Source: Candidatus Undinarchaeales archaeon SRR5007147.bin71 (lineage in GTDB: Archaea; Undinarchaeota; Undinarchaeia; Undinarchaeales; Undinarchaeaceae). Taken from it: a DNA stretch of 7,186 bases. Location: the NCBI GenBank assembly GCA_014189675.1, contig DVAE01000023.1, forward strand, positions 1 through 7,186, in the 5' to 3' direction. Position 1 is the first letter of the stretch; the number at the start of each line of letters is the position of its first letter. Both the position numbers and the translations under genes were made by a program. The notes under the pieces are model-generated. The model did no database searches, was not told the origin of the DNA, and saw only the letters and a program-made list of their open reading frames with translations. Shown here in pieces: positions 1-6,399 of the stretch.

Positions 1-1076
1 TAATTCATATCGAAATCTTTCTGGTCTGTGTTTGATACTGTTGGGCAGTTGTCAGTGGCATCTCCAATTCCGTCACTGTCTGCGTCGTTGCAGGTCCAGG
101 TACAATAATTAGAATTTTGAGAACAGTAAGTAGGGGTATCACGCCAAGAACCACAAGTTCTGCTTCCTTCATTCTCTGTTCCAGACCAGCCGAGCTCAGA
201 CTTATATTCACAACCACAAAGTTTTAGTTGGTCGTTTAGTGAAGACTTATCTGTTCCGCTGGAGTCTGCTCCGTTTGGAGCCACAAGGCTTTTAACATTT
301 GAAAGCATTGTACTGGAAGATTCTGAATCAGGGAATTGGCCACCAGGAAGAAGACCATCGAGAGAGTCAAGTCCTAAACCAGAAGCTGAACCTGGATCTA
401 ATGTTTGAGGACCACCACCCTCAGCGAAGGCTAGCTGCATTATTACCCACATACCATTTGCCATCTGATTTAAGAACCATAGAACGCCATTGCCATCTGA
501 ATTTTTGAAAATGAACCAGTCGTCAGCGGCACTTGTATCAAGCCAATCAATTTCAGGTTCTTCCTGTGGTGAGCTGTCAGCACTTACTCCTCCTCCGCCA
601 GCTGTTCCTCCGCTGTCTCCACCATCTCTATCTCCGCCTCCGTCGTCGGCAGGAGGACCTCCTCCGGCAGATGAACCTGATTTATAGAAAAGACCATCAT
701 ATTTTATACAATTATAAACGATAGAGTCTTCAAACCCATTACTAGGATCCCGTGCCTCTTCAAGAGCATCATCTATTAAAGCATCAAAACCAGTCTCTCC
801 TTGTGTGCAGATTCCGTCGTCTGCACAGGAGTAAGAAGAGGCCCAACCAACATTAGCTGAACTGAATGTTTGTCCCTCTTCCCTTAGTACAAACCTACCT
901 GTATCAGAAAGTTGTAACTCAATAGAGTTAGTGCATTCTTCACCTGAAGCTGCTACAAACTTCCCGCCCAAAATTCCGCCACCTGAGAAGAAGGCATAGC
1001 CGACAATAAGTAATAAAAGTACAAGAGCCCCGCCTGTTAAATATCTATTAACACCTTTTTCGCTAGAGGACGCCAT
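1..1076 (-). CDS. Membrane-anchored extracellular protein with thrombospondin type 3 repeat (C-terminus beyond window)
   Basis: From ATG at 1076 the minus strand stays open for 358 codons to the left edge, so the C-terminus is missing. Residues 1-11 are short and polar with K7 and R11. Residues about 12-31 form one hydrophobic segment (LVLLLLIVGYAFF core), giving a type II signal anchor with the rest outside. A soluble domain with C48, C84, C90 and C123 follows, then a Gly/Asp-rich linker at about 133-168. After that come a Trp-containing stretch (186-214), a Cys/Trp-rich module with C287, C289, C308, C318, C325 and C329, and finally DADSDGIGD at 331-339 plus DNCP at 342-345 with N349, D351, Q352, D354 and D356. 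That last pattern is a thrombospondin type 3 calcium-binding repeat; more copies may lie off the edge. Eleven cysteines suggest disulfides. It lies 23 bp after the cohesin gene, probably co-transcribed. The binding partner is unknown. The frame and the repeat are seen directly; surface location is inferred. Confidence 0.85.
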   Translation of the reverse strand, partial: MASSSEKGVNRYLTGGALVLLLLIVGYAFFSGGGILGGKFVAASGEECTNSIELQLSDTGRFVLREEGQTFSSANVGWASSYSCADDGICTQGETGFDALIDDALEEARDPSNGFEDSIVYNCIKYDGLFYKSGSSAGGGPPADDGGGDRDGGDSGGTAGGGGVSADSSPQEEPEIDWLDTSAADDWFIFKNSDGNGVLWFLNQMANGMWVIMQLAFAEGGGPQTLDPGSASGLGLDSLDGLLPGGQFPDSESSSTMLSNVKSLVAPNGADSSGTDKSSLNDQLKLCGCEYKSELGWSGTENEGSRTCGSWRDTPTYCSQNSNYCTWTCNDADSDGIGDATDNCPTVSNTDQKDFDMN

Positions 1077-1084
1077 AAAAACCC

Positions 1085-1099
1085 TAAGATTTTATCTTA
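1085..1099 (-). repeat. Perfect 6-bp inverted repeat followed by T-run between the two surface-protein genes
   Basis: The arms TAAGAT and ATCTTA flank a 3-nt spacer. Read on the minus strand, the hairpin is followed at once by GGGTTTTT and then by the ATG of the thrombospondin-repeat gene at 1076. It could act as a weak terminator or attenuator reducing read-through, or as a structure near the ribosome binding site. The stem is AT-rich and short, so chance occurrence is quite possible. Confidence 0.3.
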
Positions 1100-1699
1100 T
1101 TAATAGTTTTCATCTTTAGGAACATAGTACTTGTCCTTCTTTTTCTTGCGTTTCTGAACCGGTTTTGCTGGCATTTGAGCCGGAGTGCTACTGGGTCGTG
1201 CTTGCCTTTGAAGAGGAACACTGGGTTTCGAAGGTTTTTGTACCGGAGCCGCCGCTTTTCCGCCACCTCTGCTTCGTATGAAAATAAGAGCTCCGCCAAT
1301 TACTGCGATGAGTACTACTGCGCCACCTATCCAGAGCCAGGGAATGTCTAGAGGAACTTTCTCTTTTTCTTCTGCTTCTAGGCGTCGCTCTTCTTCAAGC
1401 TCGCCGCGCTGAGCCTGTAGAGCTATTTCATAATCCTCTGATATATCAACGCCACTGGTCTCGATAGGGGAGCCTGTGGTATCACCCATCAGGACGTCTT
1501 CGAGACTTATTGTTCCGGGACTGCTTCCTTTCAATTTGAATGACAGAGTCACTATACTTCCGGAGCCGCTGACTCCCTCGACGCCGGGGACATTTACGAT
1601 GACCTTGTTTATGTCTGAATTGAGAAGAACTGAAGCACCCTGCGTCAGCTCACCAGGCTGGGCGTTTTCAAGTGAGACTTTGTCTGAATCATAAATCAC
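1100..1699 (-). CDS. Cohesin-domain membrane protein with basic cytoplasmic tail, apparently 5'-truncated
   Basis: The first usable start is GTG at 1699, giving 199 residues. Residues 1-92 have the alternating beta pattern of a cohesin domain (VIYDSDKVSLENAQPGEL, then IVTLSFKLKG and TISLEDV). A charged, probably helical stalk covers about 93-115 (LEEERRLEAEEKEK), one membrane segment about 120-141, and a 58-residue Pro/Gln/Lys-rich tail ends in RKKKKDKYYVPKDENY. The topology is cohesin outside and tail inside. Upstream of the GTG the same frame stays open to 1750 and encodes IQVDVKGAKDFDTAEFT, which reads as the preceding cohesin strands. It then meets TAA (1751-1753) and TAG (1754-1756), with no ATG, GTG or TTG in frame. 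The first strands and any signal peptide are therefore missing. This is either a decayed or shortened gene, or an assembly junction near 1750. Cohesins bind dockerins in cellulosomes, but archaeal ones often have unknown partners. Confidence 0.75.
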   Translation of the reverse strand: MIYDSDKVSLENAQPGELTQGASVLLNSDINKVIVNVPGVEGVSGSGSIVTLSFKLKGSSPGTISLEDVLMGDTTGSPIETSGVDISEDYEIALQAQRGELEEERRLEAEEKEKVPLDIPWLWIGGAVVLIAVIGGALIFIRSRGGGKAAAPVQKPSKPSVPLQRQARPSSTPAQMPAKPVQKRKKKKDKYYVPKDENY

Positions 1700-1753
1700 T
1701 GTGAATTCTGCCGTATCAAAATCTTTGGCTCCTTTTACATCAACTTGTATTTA

Positions 1754-1765
1754 CTATATTATATC
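1754..1765 (-). promoter_or_regulatory. Possible TATA box for the cohesin-protein gene
   Basis: On the minus strand this AT-only stretch reads GATATAATATAG. An archaeal TATA box here would start transcription near 1735, leaving an untranslated leader of about 35 nt before GTG 1699. No well-placed Shine-Dalgarno site precedes that GTG; the AGGAG near 1730-1734 is too far away. The element also contains the in-frame TAG that closes the upstream frame. Support is weak. Confidence 0.25.
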
Positions 1766-1775
1766 TGTTTCCAAA

Positions 1776-1787
1776 ATCCTTAAATAC
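1776..1787 (+). promoter_or_regulatory. TATA-box promoter for the RHH-cdc48 operon
   Basis: TCCTTAAATACT resembles an archaeal TATA box, with an A-rich stretch (CCAAAA, 1771-1776) just upstream in the BRE position. Its centre lies about 33 bp before the ATG at 1816, so transcription would begin near 1808. With no Shine-Dalgarno motif ahead of the ATG, the mRNA would have a leader of only a few bases, which fits leaderless or near-leaderless translation. Confidence 0.6.
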
Positions 1788-1794
1788 TCAGATA

Positions 1795-1809
1795 TTCATA
1801 CTTTCATAC
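1795..1809 (+). repeat. Short direct repeat over the predicted transcription start (possible operator)
   Basis: TTCATAC occurs at 1795-1801 and again at 1803-1809, an 8-bp period, between the TATA box and the ATG at 1816. A related ATACT lies at 1784-1788. Closely spaced short repeats at a start site are typical operator positions for ribbon-helix-helix repressors, and the first gene of the operon is RHH-like, so autoregulation is plausible. This is inference from position only, and the units are short. Confidence 0.3.
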
Positions 1810-1815
1810 CTTAAG

Positions 1816-2088
1816 ATGATTAGGAAGACTATAATATTAGAGGATGAAGTCTACGAAGCTCTGCAAAAGTTCAGGGCTGAGATGCTGATGGTAGGAAAGG
1901 ACATTAGTTTTAATGCAGCGGTAAACGCCCTGCTCTTCAATGGAATTATAGAGGCGCAGGATATGAGCGGAGAACGTTGGAAGGAAATCCGAGGATTTCA
2001 GAGCGCTCATGATGAGTTCTCCGCAGAGATTGACAAGCACATTGAGCAAATGTTAAAAAGAATGAAGAAAATAATAGGTGAGTTCTAA
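1816..2088 (+). CDS. Ribbon-helix-helix-like small protein upstream of cdc48
   Basis: This encodes 90 residues from ATG 1816, the first start after the TATA box. Residues 1-46 follow the RHH order: a short strand (RKTIILEDE), a helix (VYEALQKFRAEML), a turn with a serine (GKDIS), and a second helix (FNAAVNALLFNGII). This is the layout of CopG/Arc/VapB-type DNA-binding dimers. The remainder (about 48-90) is charged and helical and ends in a Lys/Met-rich segment (EQMLKRMKKIIGEF), perhaps for oligomerisation. The stop codon TAA (2086-2088) shares its last A with the cdc48 ATG, so the two are probably translationally coupled. There is no neighbouring PIN or RelE toxin, so an antitoxin role is unsupported. 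A local transcriptional regulator is the best guess; a CDC48-associated protein is the alternative. The fold call is from pattern only. Confidence 0.6.
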   Translation: MIRKTIILEDEVYEALQKFRAEMLMVGKDISFNAAVNALLFNGIIEAQDMSGERWKEIRGFQSAHDEFSAEIDKHIEQMLKRMKKIIGEF

Positions 2089-4376
2089 TGGCAAAAGAAG
2101 CAAAAATACCGCAGGTTGAATTGAAGGTAGCGAAGGCCGTTCCAGAGGACGCTGAGAAAGGAATAGTCAGGCTGGACGCCAAATCGATGCAAGGAATACA
2201 AGTTTCACCGGGAGATATTGTCGAGCTGGAAGGCGAGCGCAAGAGCGTCGCAGTTGCAGCGAAAGCTTATCCCAGTGATGTCGGTCTTGGAGTCATAAGA
2301 ATGGACGGCCTTATGAGAAGGAACTCACGGGCCGGAATTGGAGAGGTCGTAAAGCTGGCGAGGGCAGAAGTCAAGGAAGCCGAGAAGGTTACTCTTGCCC
2401 CGGCTGAGCAGGGAATTCAGTTGCAGATTATGGGACCAGGTTTGGAAAAGAGTCTTATGGGCCGGCCGGTTGTAAAGGGCGATATAATCTCACCTTTGAG
2501 AGCGAGAATAAAGCACCAGGACTCTGATCCTTTCCACGAAGTTTTCTCATCCCTCTTTGAAGAAGGAATGTCACCCTTTATGGGATTCGCCGGTCTGAAG
2601 CTTATGGTGATTAATACGAAGCCAGGAGGTGCGGTTGTTATAACTGATATGACCAAGGTCGAAATAAGCCCGCATGCTGTCGAGCTCAAGGAAGATGAAA
2701 GAATTCCGCAGATAACTTATGAGGATATTGGAGGACACAGTGAGGAAATTGCTAAGGTTAGGGAAATGATTGAGCTTCCGATGAAACACCCTGAAATTTT
2801 CGATAAGCTCGGAGTTCAGCCACCAAAAGGAGTTCTTCTTTACGGTCCCCCTGGAACCGGAAAGACTCTGCTTGCGAAGGCTGTTGCAAACGAGACCAAG
2901 GCGAATTTCTTCTCGATAAACGGTCCTGAGATGATGAGCAAGTGGTACGGTGAGTCAGAGAAGAATTTAAGAGAGCTTTTTGACAATGCTGAGAAAGAGG
3001 CTCCAGCTATTATATTTATAGATGAAATAGATGCTATAGCTCCGAAGAGAGGGGAAGTCCAAGGAGAAGTTGAAAGAAGGGTTGTTGCAACTCTTTTGGC
3101 GGCAATGGACGGTCTTCAGAGCCGCGGTCGCGTCGTCATTATTGCGGCGACGAACAGGCAGGACTCTCTTGATGAAGCTCTTAGAAGAGGTGGAAGATTT
3201 GACAGGGAAATTGAAATTGGAGTTCCTGACAGAAATGGAAGGAAGGAAATTTTCCAGATTCACACAAGGGCTATGCCCCTTGAAAGCAAGGTCAATCTTG
3301 ACAAGCTTGCTGATATAACCTATGGTTATGTCGGAGCTGATATAGAAGCCGTCTGCAAGGAGGCTGCGATGTCAGCCCTCAGGAGAGTTATTCCGAAGCT
3401 CAACCTGGATGAGGATAAGGATATTTCCCCTGATATGTTGGAAGACCTTAGGATAACGAACGACGATTTCCAGACTGGTCTGAGAAATGTTTCCCCAAGC
3501 GCTATGAGAGAAGTCCTTGTAGAAATTCCAAGAGTTACATGGAATGATATTGGAGGTATGGAAACTGTCAAGCAGGAACTTAAGGAAGCAGTTGAGTGGC
3601 CGCTGACAAATCCTTCAGCCTTTAAGAAGATGGGAATCAAGCCACCAAAGGGTATACTTCTTTACGGTCCTCCGGGAACTGGAAAGACTTTGCTTGCGAA
3701 AGCTGTTGCAAATGAGAGCAATGCAAATTTCATAGCGATAAAGGGTCCTGAGCTTCTTTCAAAGTGGGTTGGAGAGTCAGAACAAGGAATTAGAAAAATT
3801 TTCAAGAAAGCGAGACAGGTTGCTCCGAGTATTTTGTTCTTTGACGAGATAGATTCCCTTGCGCCGGCAAGAGGTCGCTCTACCGGAAGCAATGTTTCAG
3901 ATACTGTCGTTAATCAGATTCTTACAGAGATTGATGGGCTGGAAGGTCTTGAGAACGTCGTCGTTATAGCGGCAACGAACAGACCGGACATAGTTGATCC
4001 TGGGCTTCTGAGGCCGGGAAGATTTGACAGACATATACTTACTCCGCTTCCAGACGAAGAGTCAAGGAAGAAAATTTTCAAGATTCATACACAGGATATG
4101 CCACTCGCAAAGGATGTAAAGATTGCTAAGCTCGCTGAGATGACTGAGGGTTATGTAGGAGCCGATATTGAAGCTCTTTGCAGGGAAGCTGCAATGCTGG
4201 CACTTAGAAAAACTATGAAGGCAAAGGAAATAACATCAGATAATTTCACAGAAGCTATGAAAGCCATAAGACCGACGATGAGCGATGAACTTCAGCAGTC
4301 CTATGAAAAGCTACTGAAGACCTTCAAGAAAAATATTGCAAGTGATGTCAAATCTGACCTGAAATACCTTGGCTAA
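2088..4376 (+). CDS. cdc48: CDC48/VAT-type AAA+ ATPase (two-ring protein unfoldase)
   Basis: This 762-residue protein has the standard archaeal CDC48/p97/VAT length. It forms cytoplasmic hexamers that use ATP to unfold and thread proteins, often for proteasomal degradation. The N-domain (about 8-200) has the double-psi-barrel half ([20 protein letters not shown]) followed by the second CDC48 subdomain. D1 has Walker A GPPGTGKT 253-260, Walker B IIFIDEID 308-315, sensor N356 and arginine fingers R370/R373. D2 has Walker A 527-534, Walker B with D586/E587, sensor N631 and fingers R645/R648. Both sites look ATPase-competent. Pore loops are aromatic in both rings (KWYGESE at 285 and KWVGESE at 559), as in unfoldase-active archaeal VAT. 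The C-terminus ends KYLG, so there is no hydrophobic-Tyr-X proteasome-docking tail. A Shine-Dalgarno GGTGA sits 6 nt before ATG 2088, which overlaps the preceding stop. Confidence 0.97.
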   Translation: MAKEAKIPQVELKVAKAVPEDAEKGIVRLDAKSMQGIQVSPGDIVELEGERKSVAVAAKAYPSDVGLGVIRMDGLMRRNSRAGIGEVVKLARAEVKEAEKVTLAPAEQGIQLQIMGPGLEKSLMGRPVVKGDIISPLRARIKHQDSDPFHEVFSSLFEEGMSPFMGFAGLKLMVINTKPGGAVVITDMTKVEISPHAVELKEDERIPQITYEDIGGHSEEIAKVREMIELPMKHPEIFDKLGVQPPKGVLLYGPPGTGKTLLAKAVANETKANFFSINGPEMMSKWYGESEKNLRELFDNAEKEAPAIIFIDEIDAIAPKRGEVQGEVERRVVATLLAAMDGLQSRGRVVIIAATNRQDSLDEALRRGGRFDREIEIGVPDRNGRKEIFQIHTRAMPLESKVNLDKLADITYGYVGADIEAVCKEAAMSALRRVIPKLNLDEDKDISPDMLEDLRITNDDFQTGLRNVSPSAMREVLVEIPRVTWNDIGGMETVKQELKEAVEWPLTNPSAFKKMGIKPPKGILLYGPPGTGKTLLAKAVANESNANFIAIKGPELLSKWVGESEQGIRKIFKKARQVAPSILFFDEIDSLAPARGRSTGSNVSDTVVNQILTEIDGLEGLENVVVIAATNRPDIVDPGLLRPGRFDRHILTPLPDEESRKKIFKIHTQDMPLAKDVKIAKLAEMTEGYVGADIEALCREAAMLALRKTMKAKEITSDNFTEAMKAIRPTMSDELQQSYEKLLKTFKKNIASDVKSDLKYLG

Positions 4377-4398
4377 ATTATAATAAATTTTAGGAGAT

Positions 4399-4899
4399 TT
4401 ACTCTTCTTCGTTTTCAGCCTGTTGGGCATCCTGCTCTTCCTGGGCGGCTGCGCTGAGCTTTCTTCCGCGTCTTACGTTTCCGCCGACGTCGAAGCTTTT
4501 CTCAACATCTTCAATAAGAATATTGCAGTCCCCCTTGATTCTGTTCATGTAGGAGATTAGTCTCTCTTTTTGCTGGGCAACTTCGTCAAGCTGGTCGTAT
4601 TTCTTTGTTGCTTTGTGAAGGTCCTGTGCCTCTACAACTGTGTATGGGCTCTTGTTTATTTCGCGGCTTATCCTTCGGACAAGCTCTCCGAGCCATTCAT
4701 TAAGTTCTTTCTTTACGCGGGCTCTTACCATCTTGTCAGGGTCAAGCTCTGATTTTAAAAGTCTTACAACTCTAGCATTTGGGAAAGGCAGTCTTTCCTG
4801 CTCTTCCTCACTTTCAAGTTCTTTTTCAAGCTCGGCGTCTTCGCTGACAGCTTCCTCTGTCGTCGCTTCAGCCTGCTCATCTGCATTTTCTTCTGCCAT
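4399..4899 (-). CDS. Histone-fold protein with acidic N-terminal extension
   Basis: ATG 4899 is chosen over an in-frame TTG at 4914 because GAGGT lies 6 nt before the ATG, and the TTG falls at the edge of this ribosome binding site. That gives 166 residues. Residues 1-36 are strongly acidic (Glu/Asp/Ala). Residues 37-101 align by eye with archaeal histones: LPFPNARVVRLLKSE as helix 1 (compare ELPIAPIGRIIK of HMfB), DKMVRARVKKELNEWLGEL through RREIN as the long helix 2, then PYTVVEAQDLHKATKKY as loop 2 and helix 3 (compare RKTIKAEDIELAVRR). T87 and D93 are kept, but the DNA-contacting Arg-Lys of loop 2 is replaced by P85-Y86. An extra helical segment follows (about 103-137, with one Cys, C125), then a basic patch (VRRGRK) and an acidic tail. 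It may be a chromatin protein, or a histone-fold protein that binds proteins rather than DNA. The fold is reasonably supported; the function is not. Confidence 0.65.
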   Translation of the reverse strand: MAEENADEQAEATTEEAVSEDAELEKELESEEEQERLPFPNARVVRLLKSELDPDKMVRARVKKELNEWLGELVRRISREINKSPYTVVEAQDLHKATKKYDQLDEVAQQKERLISYMNRIKGDCNILIEDVEKSFDVGGNVRRGRKLSAAAQEEQDAQQAENEEE

Positions 4900-4911
4900 C
4901 TTAATACCTCT
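4892..4911 (-). promoter_or_regulatory. Shine-Dalgarno site deciding the histone-fold gene start
   Basis: On the minus strand GAGAGGT precedes ATTAAG and then ATG 4899, a 6-nt spacing suited to the archaeal anti-Shine-Dalgarno. It overlaps the region just after the alternative TTG at 4914, which itself has no such motif upstream, so the ATG is favoured. Confidence 0.6.
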
Positions 4912-4943
4912 CAAAACTGATTATTGATATTAGTAAGACAGGG

Positions 4944-4951
4944 TTAAATAC
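4944..4951 (-). promoter_or_regulatory. TATA box for the histone-fold gene
   Basis: GTATTTAA on the minus strand lies in the 58-bp gap between the methionine aminopeptidase stop (4958) and the histone-fold start. Transcription would start about 25 nt downstream, near 4922, leaving a leader of about 22 nt that contains the Shine-Dalgarno site. The gene can thus be expressed separately from the upstream operon, as suits an abundant protein. Confidence 0.55.
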
Positions 4952-4957
4952 CTATCG

Positions 4958-5854
4958 TTAAGTCGTGACTTTTGCGCCGTCTGCAGTCACTATCATTGTA
5001 TGTTCGGCCTGGGCGACGAGCCCTCCTCCGGCTTCCTTGAGAACAGGATAGCTATAAATTGCCTTGCTGTTCACCAATTCCTTAAGAGCAATTCTCGACT
5101 TCAGTTCAGGAATCCCGAGCCAGCGAGTTGCGAAAGGAAGTTTTGAAAAATCATCCTTTGCCATTGAGAGTATTTTTCTGGAGTCCCTATTCCTTGTCGG
5201 AACATCTCGCATATATTCGTATATGTAAACATCAGGTGCATCAGAAACTCTTCCGATTCCGTCTGTTGAGAAGGGCTCTATGGCGATTGCCATTCCTTCT
5301 TTTAATTCAGGTCCTTTCCCAGCAACATTAGGTATGGTCATGCCTGCGTGAAGATTGTATCGCTCGACTGAGTGACCGCATAAATTTTCTATGGGTTTGA
5401 GTCCGTAACTCTCTATTTCCTTCTGGATTACTGCTCCAAGCTCACCTACTCTGATACCAGGAGAAACTATTTCAGTAGCTTTTTCGAGGGCTGCTTCGGC
5501 GGCGGCGATTAAGTTTAAATGAGTTTCCGATTCACTTGTGCTTATCGTTATTGCAGTATCAGCTGGGTAGCCGTCGACGTGGACTCCAGTATCTATTTTG
5601 ATTATGTCGTCTTCTCCAACTTCGAGTTCTGCGCCGGAAGGAGGAGTGTAGTGAGCTGCGATTGAATTTATTGAAAAATTTAGAGGAAAGCCGGGCTTGG
5701 CTCCTTCTTTTTCTATTAGGTCTTCGACTTTGTTGACAAGGTCAAGAACTAATGCTCCGGGTTTTACTAGCTTTCTTATGAGAGCTTTCGCTTTTTGTGC
5801 TATTTCCCCGGCCTCTTTGAATCCTTCAACTGCCTCTTTTTCCATTGCTGTCAT
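4958..5854 (-). CDS. map: Methionine aminopeptidase, type II
   Basis: This enzyme removes the initiator methionine from nascent proteins, using two metal ions in a pita-bread fold. The 298 residues match the usual archaeal length of about 295. Metal ligands appear in order: D88 (KIDTG), D99 (PADTA), H161 (CGHSVERY), E193 (IAIEPF) and E284 (QAEHTMIV). H68 (IAAHYTPPSG) is the substrate-binding histidine. The roughly 65-residue helical insert between E193 and E284 marks type II. ATG 5854 is supported by GAGGT 9 nt upstream and overlaps the stop codon of the preceding synthase gene by one base (TAATG), implying coupled translation. A second ATG three codons later (residue 4) is a less likely start. 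It is a middle-to-last member of the operon running from the right edge, and all catalytic residues are intact. Confidence 0.97.
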   Translation of the reverse strand: MTAMEKEAVEGFKEAGEIAQKAKALIRKLVKPGALVLDLVNKVEDLIEKEGAKPGFPLNFSINSIAAHYTPPSGAELEVGEDDIIKIDTGVHVDGYPADTAITISTSESETHLNLIAAAEAALEKATEIVSPGIRVGELGAVIQKEIESYGLKPIENLCGHSVERYNLHAGMTIPNVAGKGPELKEGMAIAIEPFSTDGIGRVSDAPDVYIYEYMRDVPTRNRDSRKILSMAKDDFSKLPFATRWLGIPELKSRIALKELVNSKAIYSYPVLKEAGGGLVAQAEHTMIVTADGAKVTT

Positions 5855-6399
5855 TATCTCAAGACCTCTTCTTTCTCATTTATCTTAATTACGGTGGAAG
5901 GTCCTTCTGAGATTATCGGACCTGTGTCAATTACTGAGTCAACAGAATTTATTATTGCCTCAGGAATTTCCTCGATTGATTTTGGAGAAGGAGCTCCGCG
6001 GAGGTTAGCGCTCGTCGTCGTTATTGGGCTGCCGAATTTGTCTAGAAGCTCGTTTACGACGATAGTGTCAATAACTCTGATGCCAACATAGTCCTGATTT
6101 GCGATCCAGAGAGGGACTTTGTCAGTTTTCTTGAGAACAAGAGTGTAGGGACCAGGGAGGAGCTCTTCCACTCGCTTTTCTGCCAATTCAGAAAGCTCAG
6201 TATAGTCTGGAATCCATTCCTTTTTCAGGAGAATTGATATAGGCTTTTCTTCTGATGTTCTTTCTTTTAGAGTGTGAATTTTTTCAACTGCTGTTTCGCT
6301 GTGTATGTCAGCGCCGAGGCCATAGACTGTATCTGTCGGATAGATTATGATGCCGTCACTTTTCAGGGAAGAAAGTGCTTCAGAGATATCAGGATTCAA
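5854..6399 (-). CDS. Threonylcarbamoyl-AMP synthase (YrdC/Sua5 family, single domain)
   Basis: This makes threonylcarbamoyl-AMP from threonine, bicarbonate and ATP, the first step of t6A modification at position 37 of ANN-decoding tRNAs; the Kae1 complex uses the product. The 181 residues cover one YrdC domain without the C-terminal Sua5 domain. Visible motifs are IIYPTDTVYGLG (18-29), the nucleotide-site KER (45-47) followed by EKPISILL (51-58), LLPGPYTLVL (80-89), GIRV (106-109), TSAN (129-132) with GAPSP after it, and a closing DTG with PSTV (158-170). The start is TTG 6399: an in-frame TGA lies just upstream, GGTGA sits 6 nt before it, and the N-terminus matches where YrdC proteins begin. 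It overlaps the end of the HAD gene by 11 nt and the methionine aminopeptidase start by one base. A general YrdC RNA-binding role is less likely. Confidence 0.93.
   Translation of the reverse strand: MNPDISEALSSLKSDGIIIYPTDTVYGLGADIHSETAVEKIHTLKERTSEEKPISILLKKEWIPDYTELSELAEKRVEELLPGPYTLVLKKTDKVPLWIANQDYVGIRVIDTIVVNELLDKFGSPITTTSANLRGAPSPKSIEEIPEAIINSVDSVIDTGPIISEGPSTVIKINEKEEVLR

Noticed and set aside
5-217. Short minus-strand frame near the left edge
   Set aside because: It overlaps the thrombospondin-repeat frame out of register and shows no domain; the long frame explains the region.
490-687. Plus-strand frame with a proline-rich protein
   Set aside because: It is the reverse of the Gly/Asp-rich linker of the minus-strand surface gene, whose frame spans the whole 1-1076 region and carries recognisable motifs.
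1084-1299. Basic 71-residue minus-strand frame
   Set aside because: It is an out-of-frame shadow of the cohesin protein tail, sharing its A/G-rich composition.
1816-2088. VapB-type antitoxin of a toxin-antitoxin pair
   Set aside because: The RHH-like pattern fits, but the coupled downstream gene is CDC48 and no PIN or RelE toxin lies nearby.
2827-3720. DNA-level repeat between about 2827-2900 and 3649-3720
   Set aside because: This is the ancient duplication of the two AAA+ domains (the Walker A region in each), not a mobile or recent repeat.
4377-4398. Bidirectional terminator in the convergent gap
   Set aside because: The 22 bp are AT-rich with only a short T-run and no clear stem, too weak to call.
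4900-4914. TTG start adding five residues to the histone-fold protein
   Set aside because: The ribosome binding site lies between the TTG and ATG 4899, so translation should begin at the ATG.
4640-4927. Serine-rich plus-strand frame
   Set aside because: It is the antisense of the Glu/Asp-rich head of the histone-fold gene; Glu codons read as Ser/Leu on the other strand.
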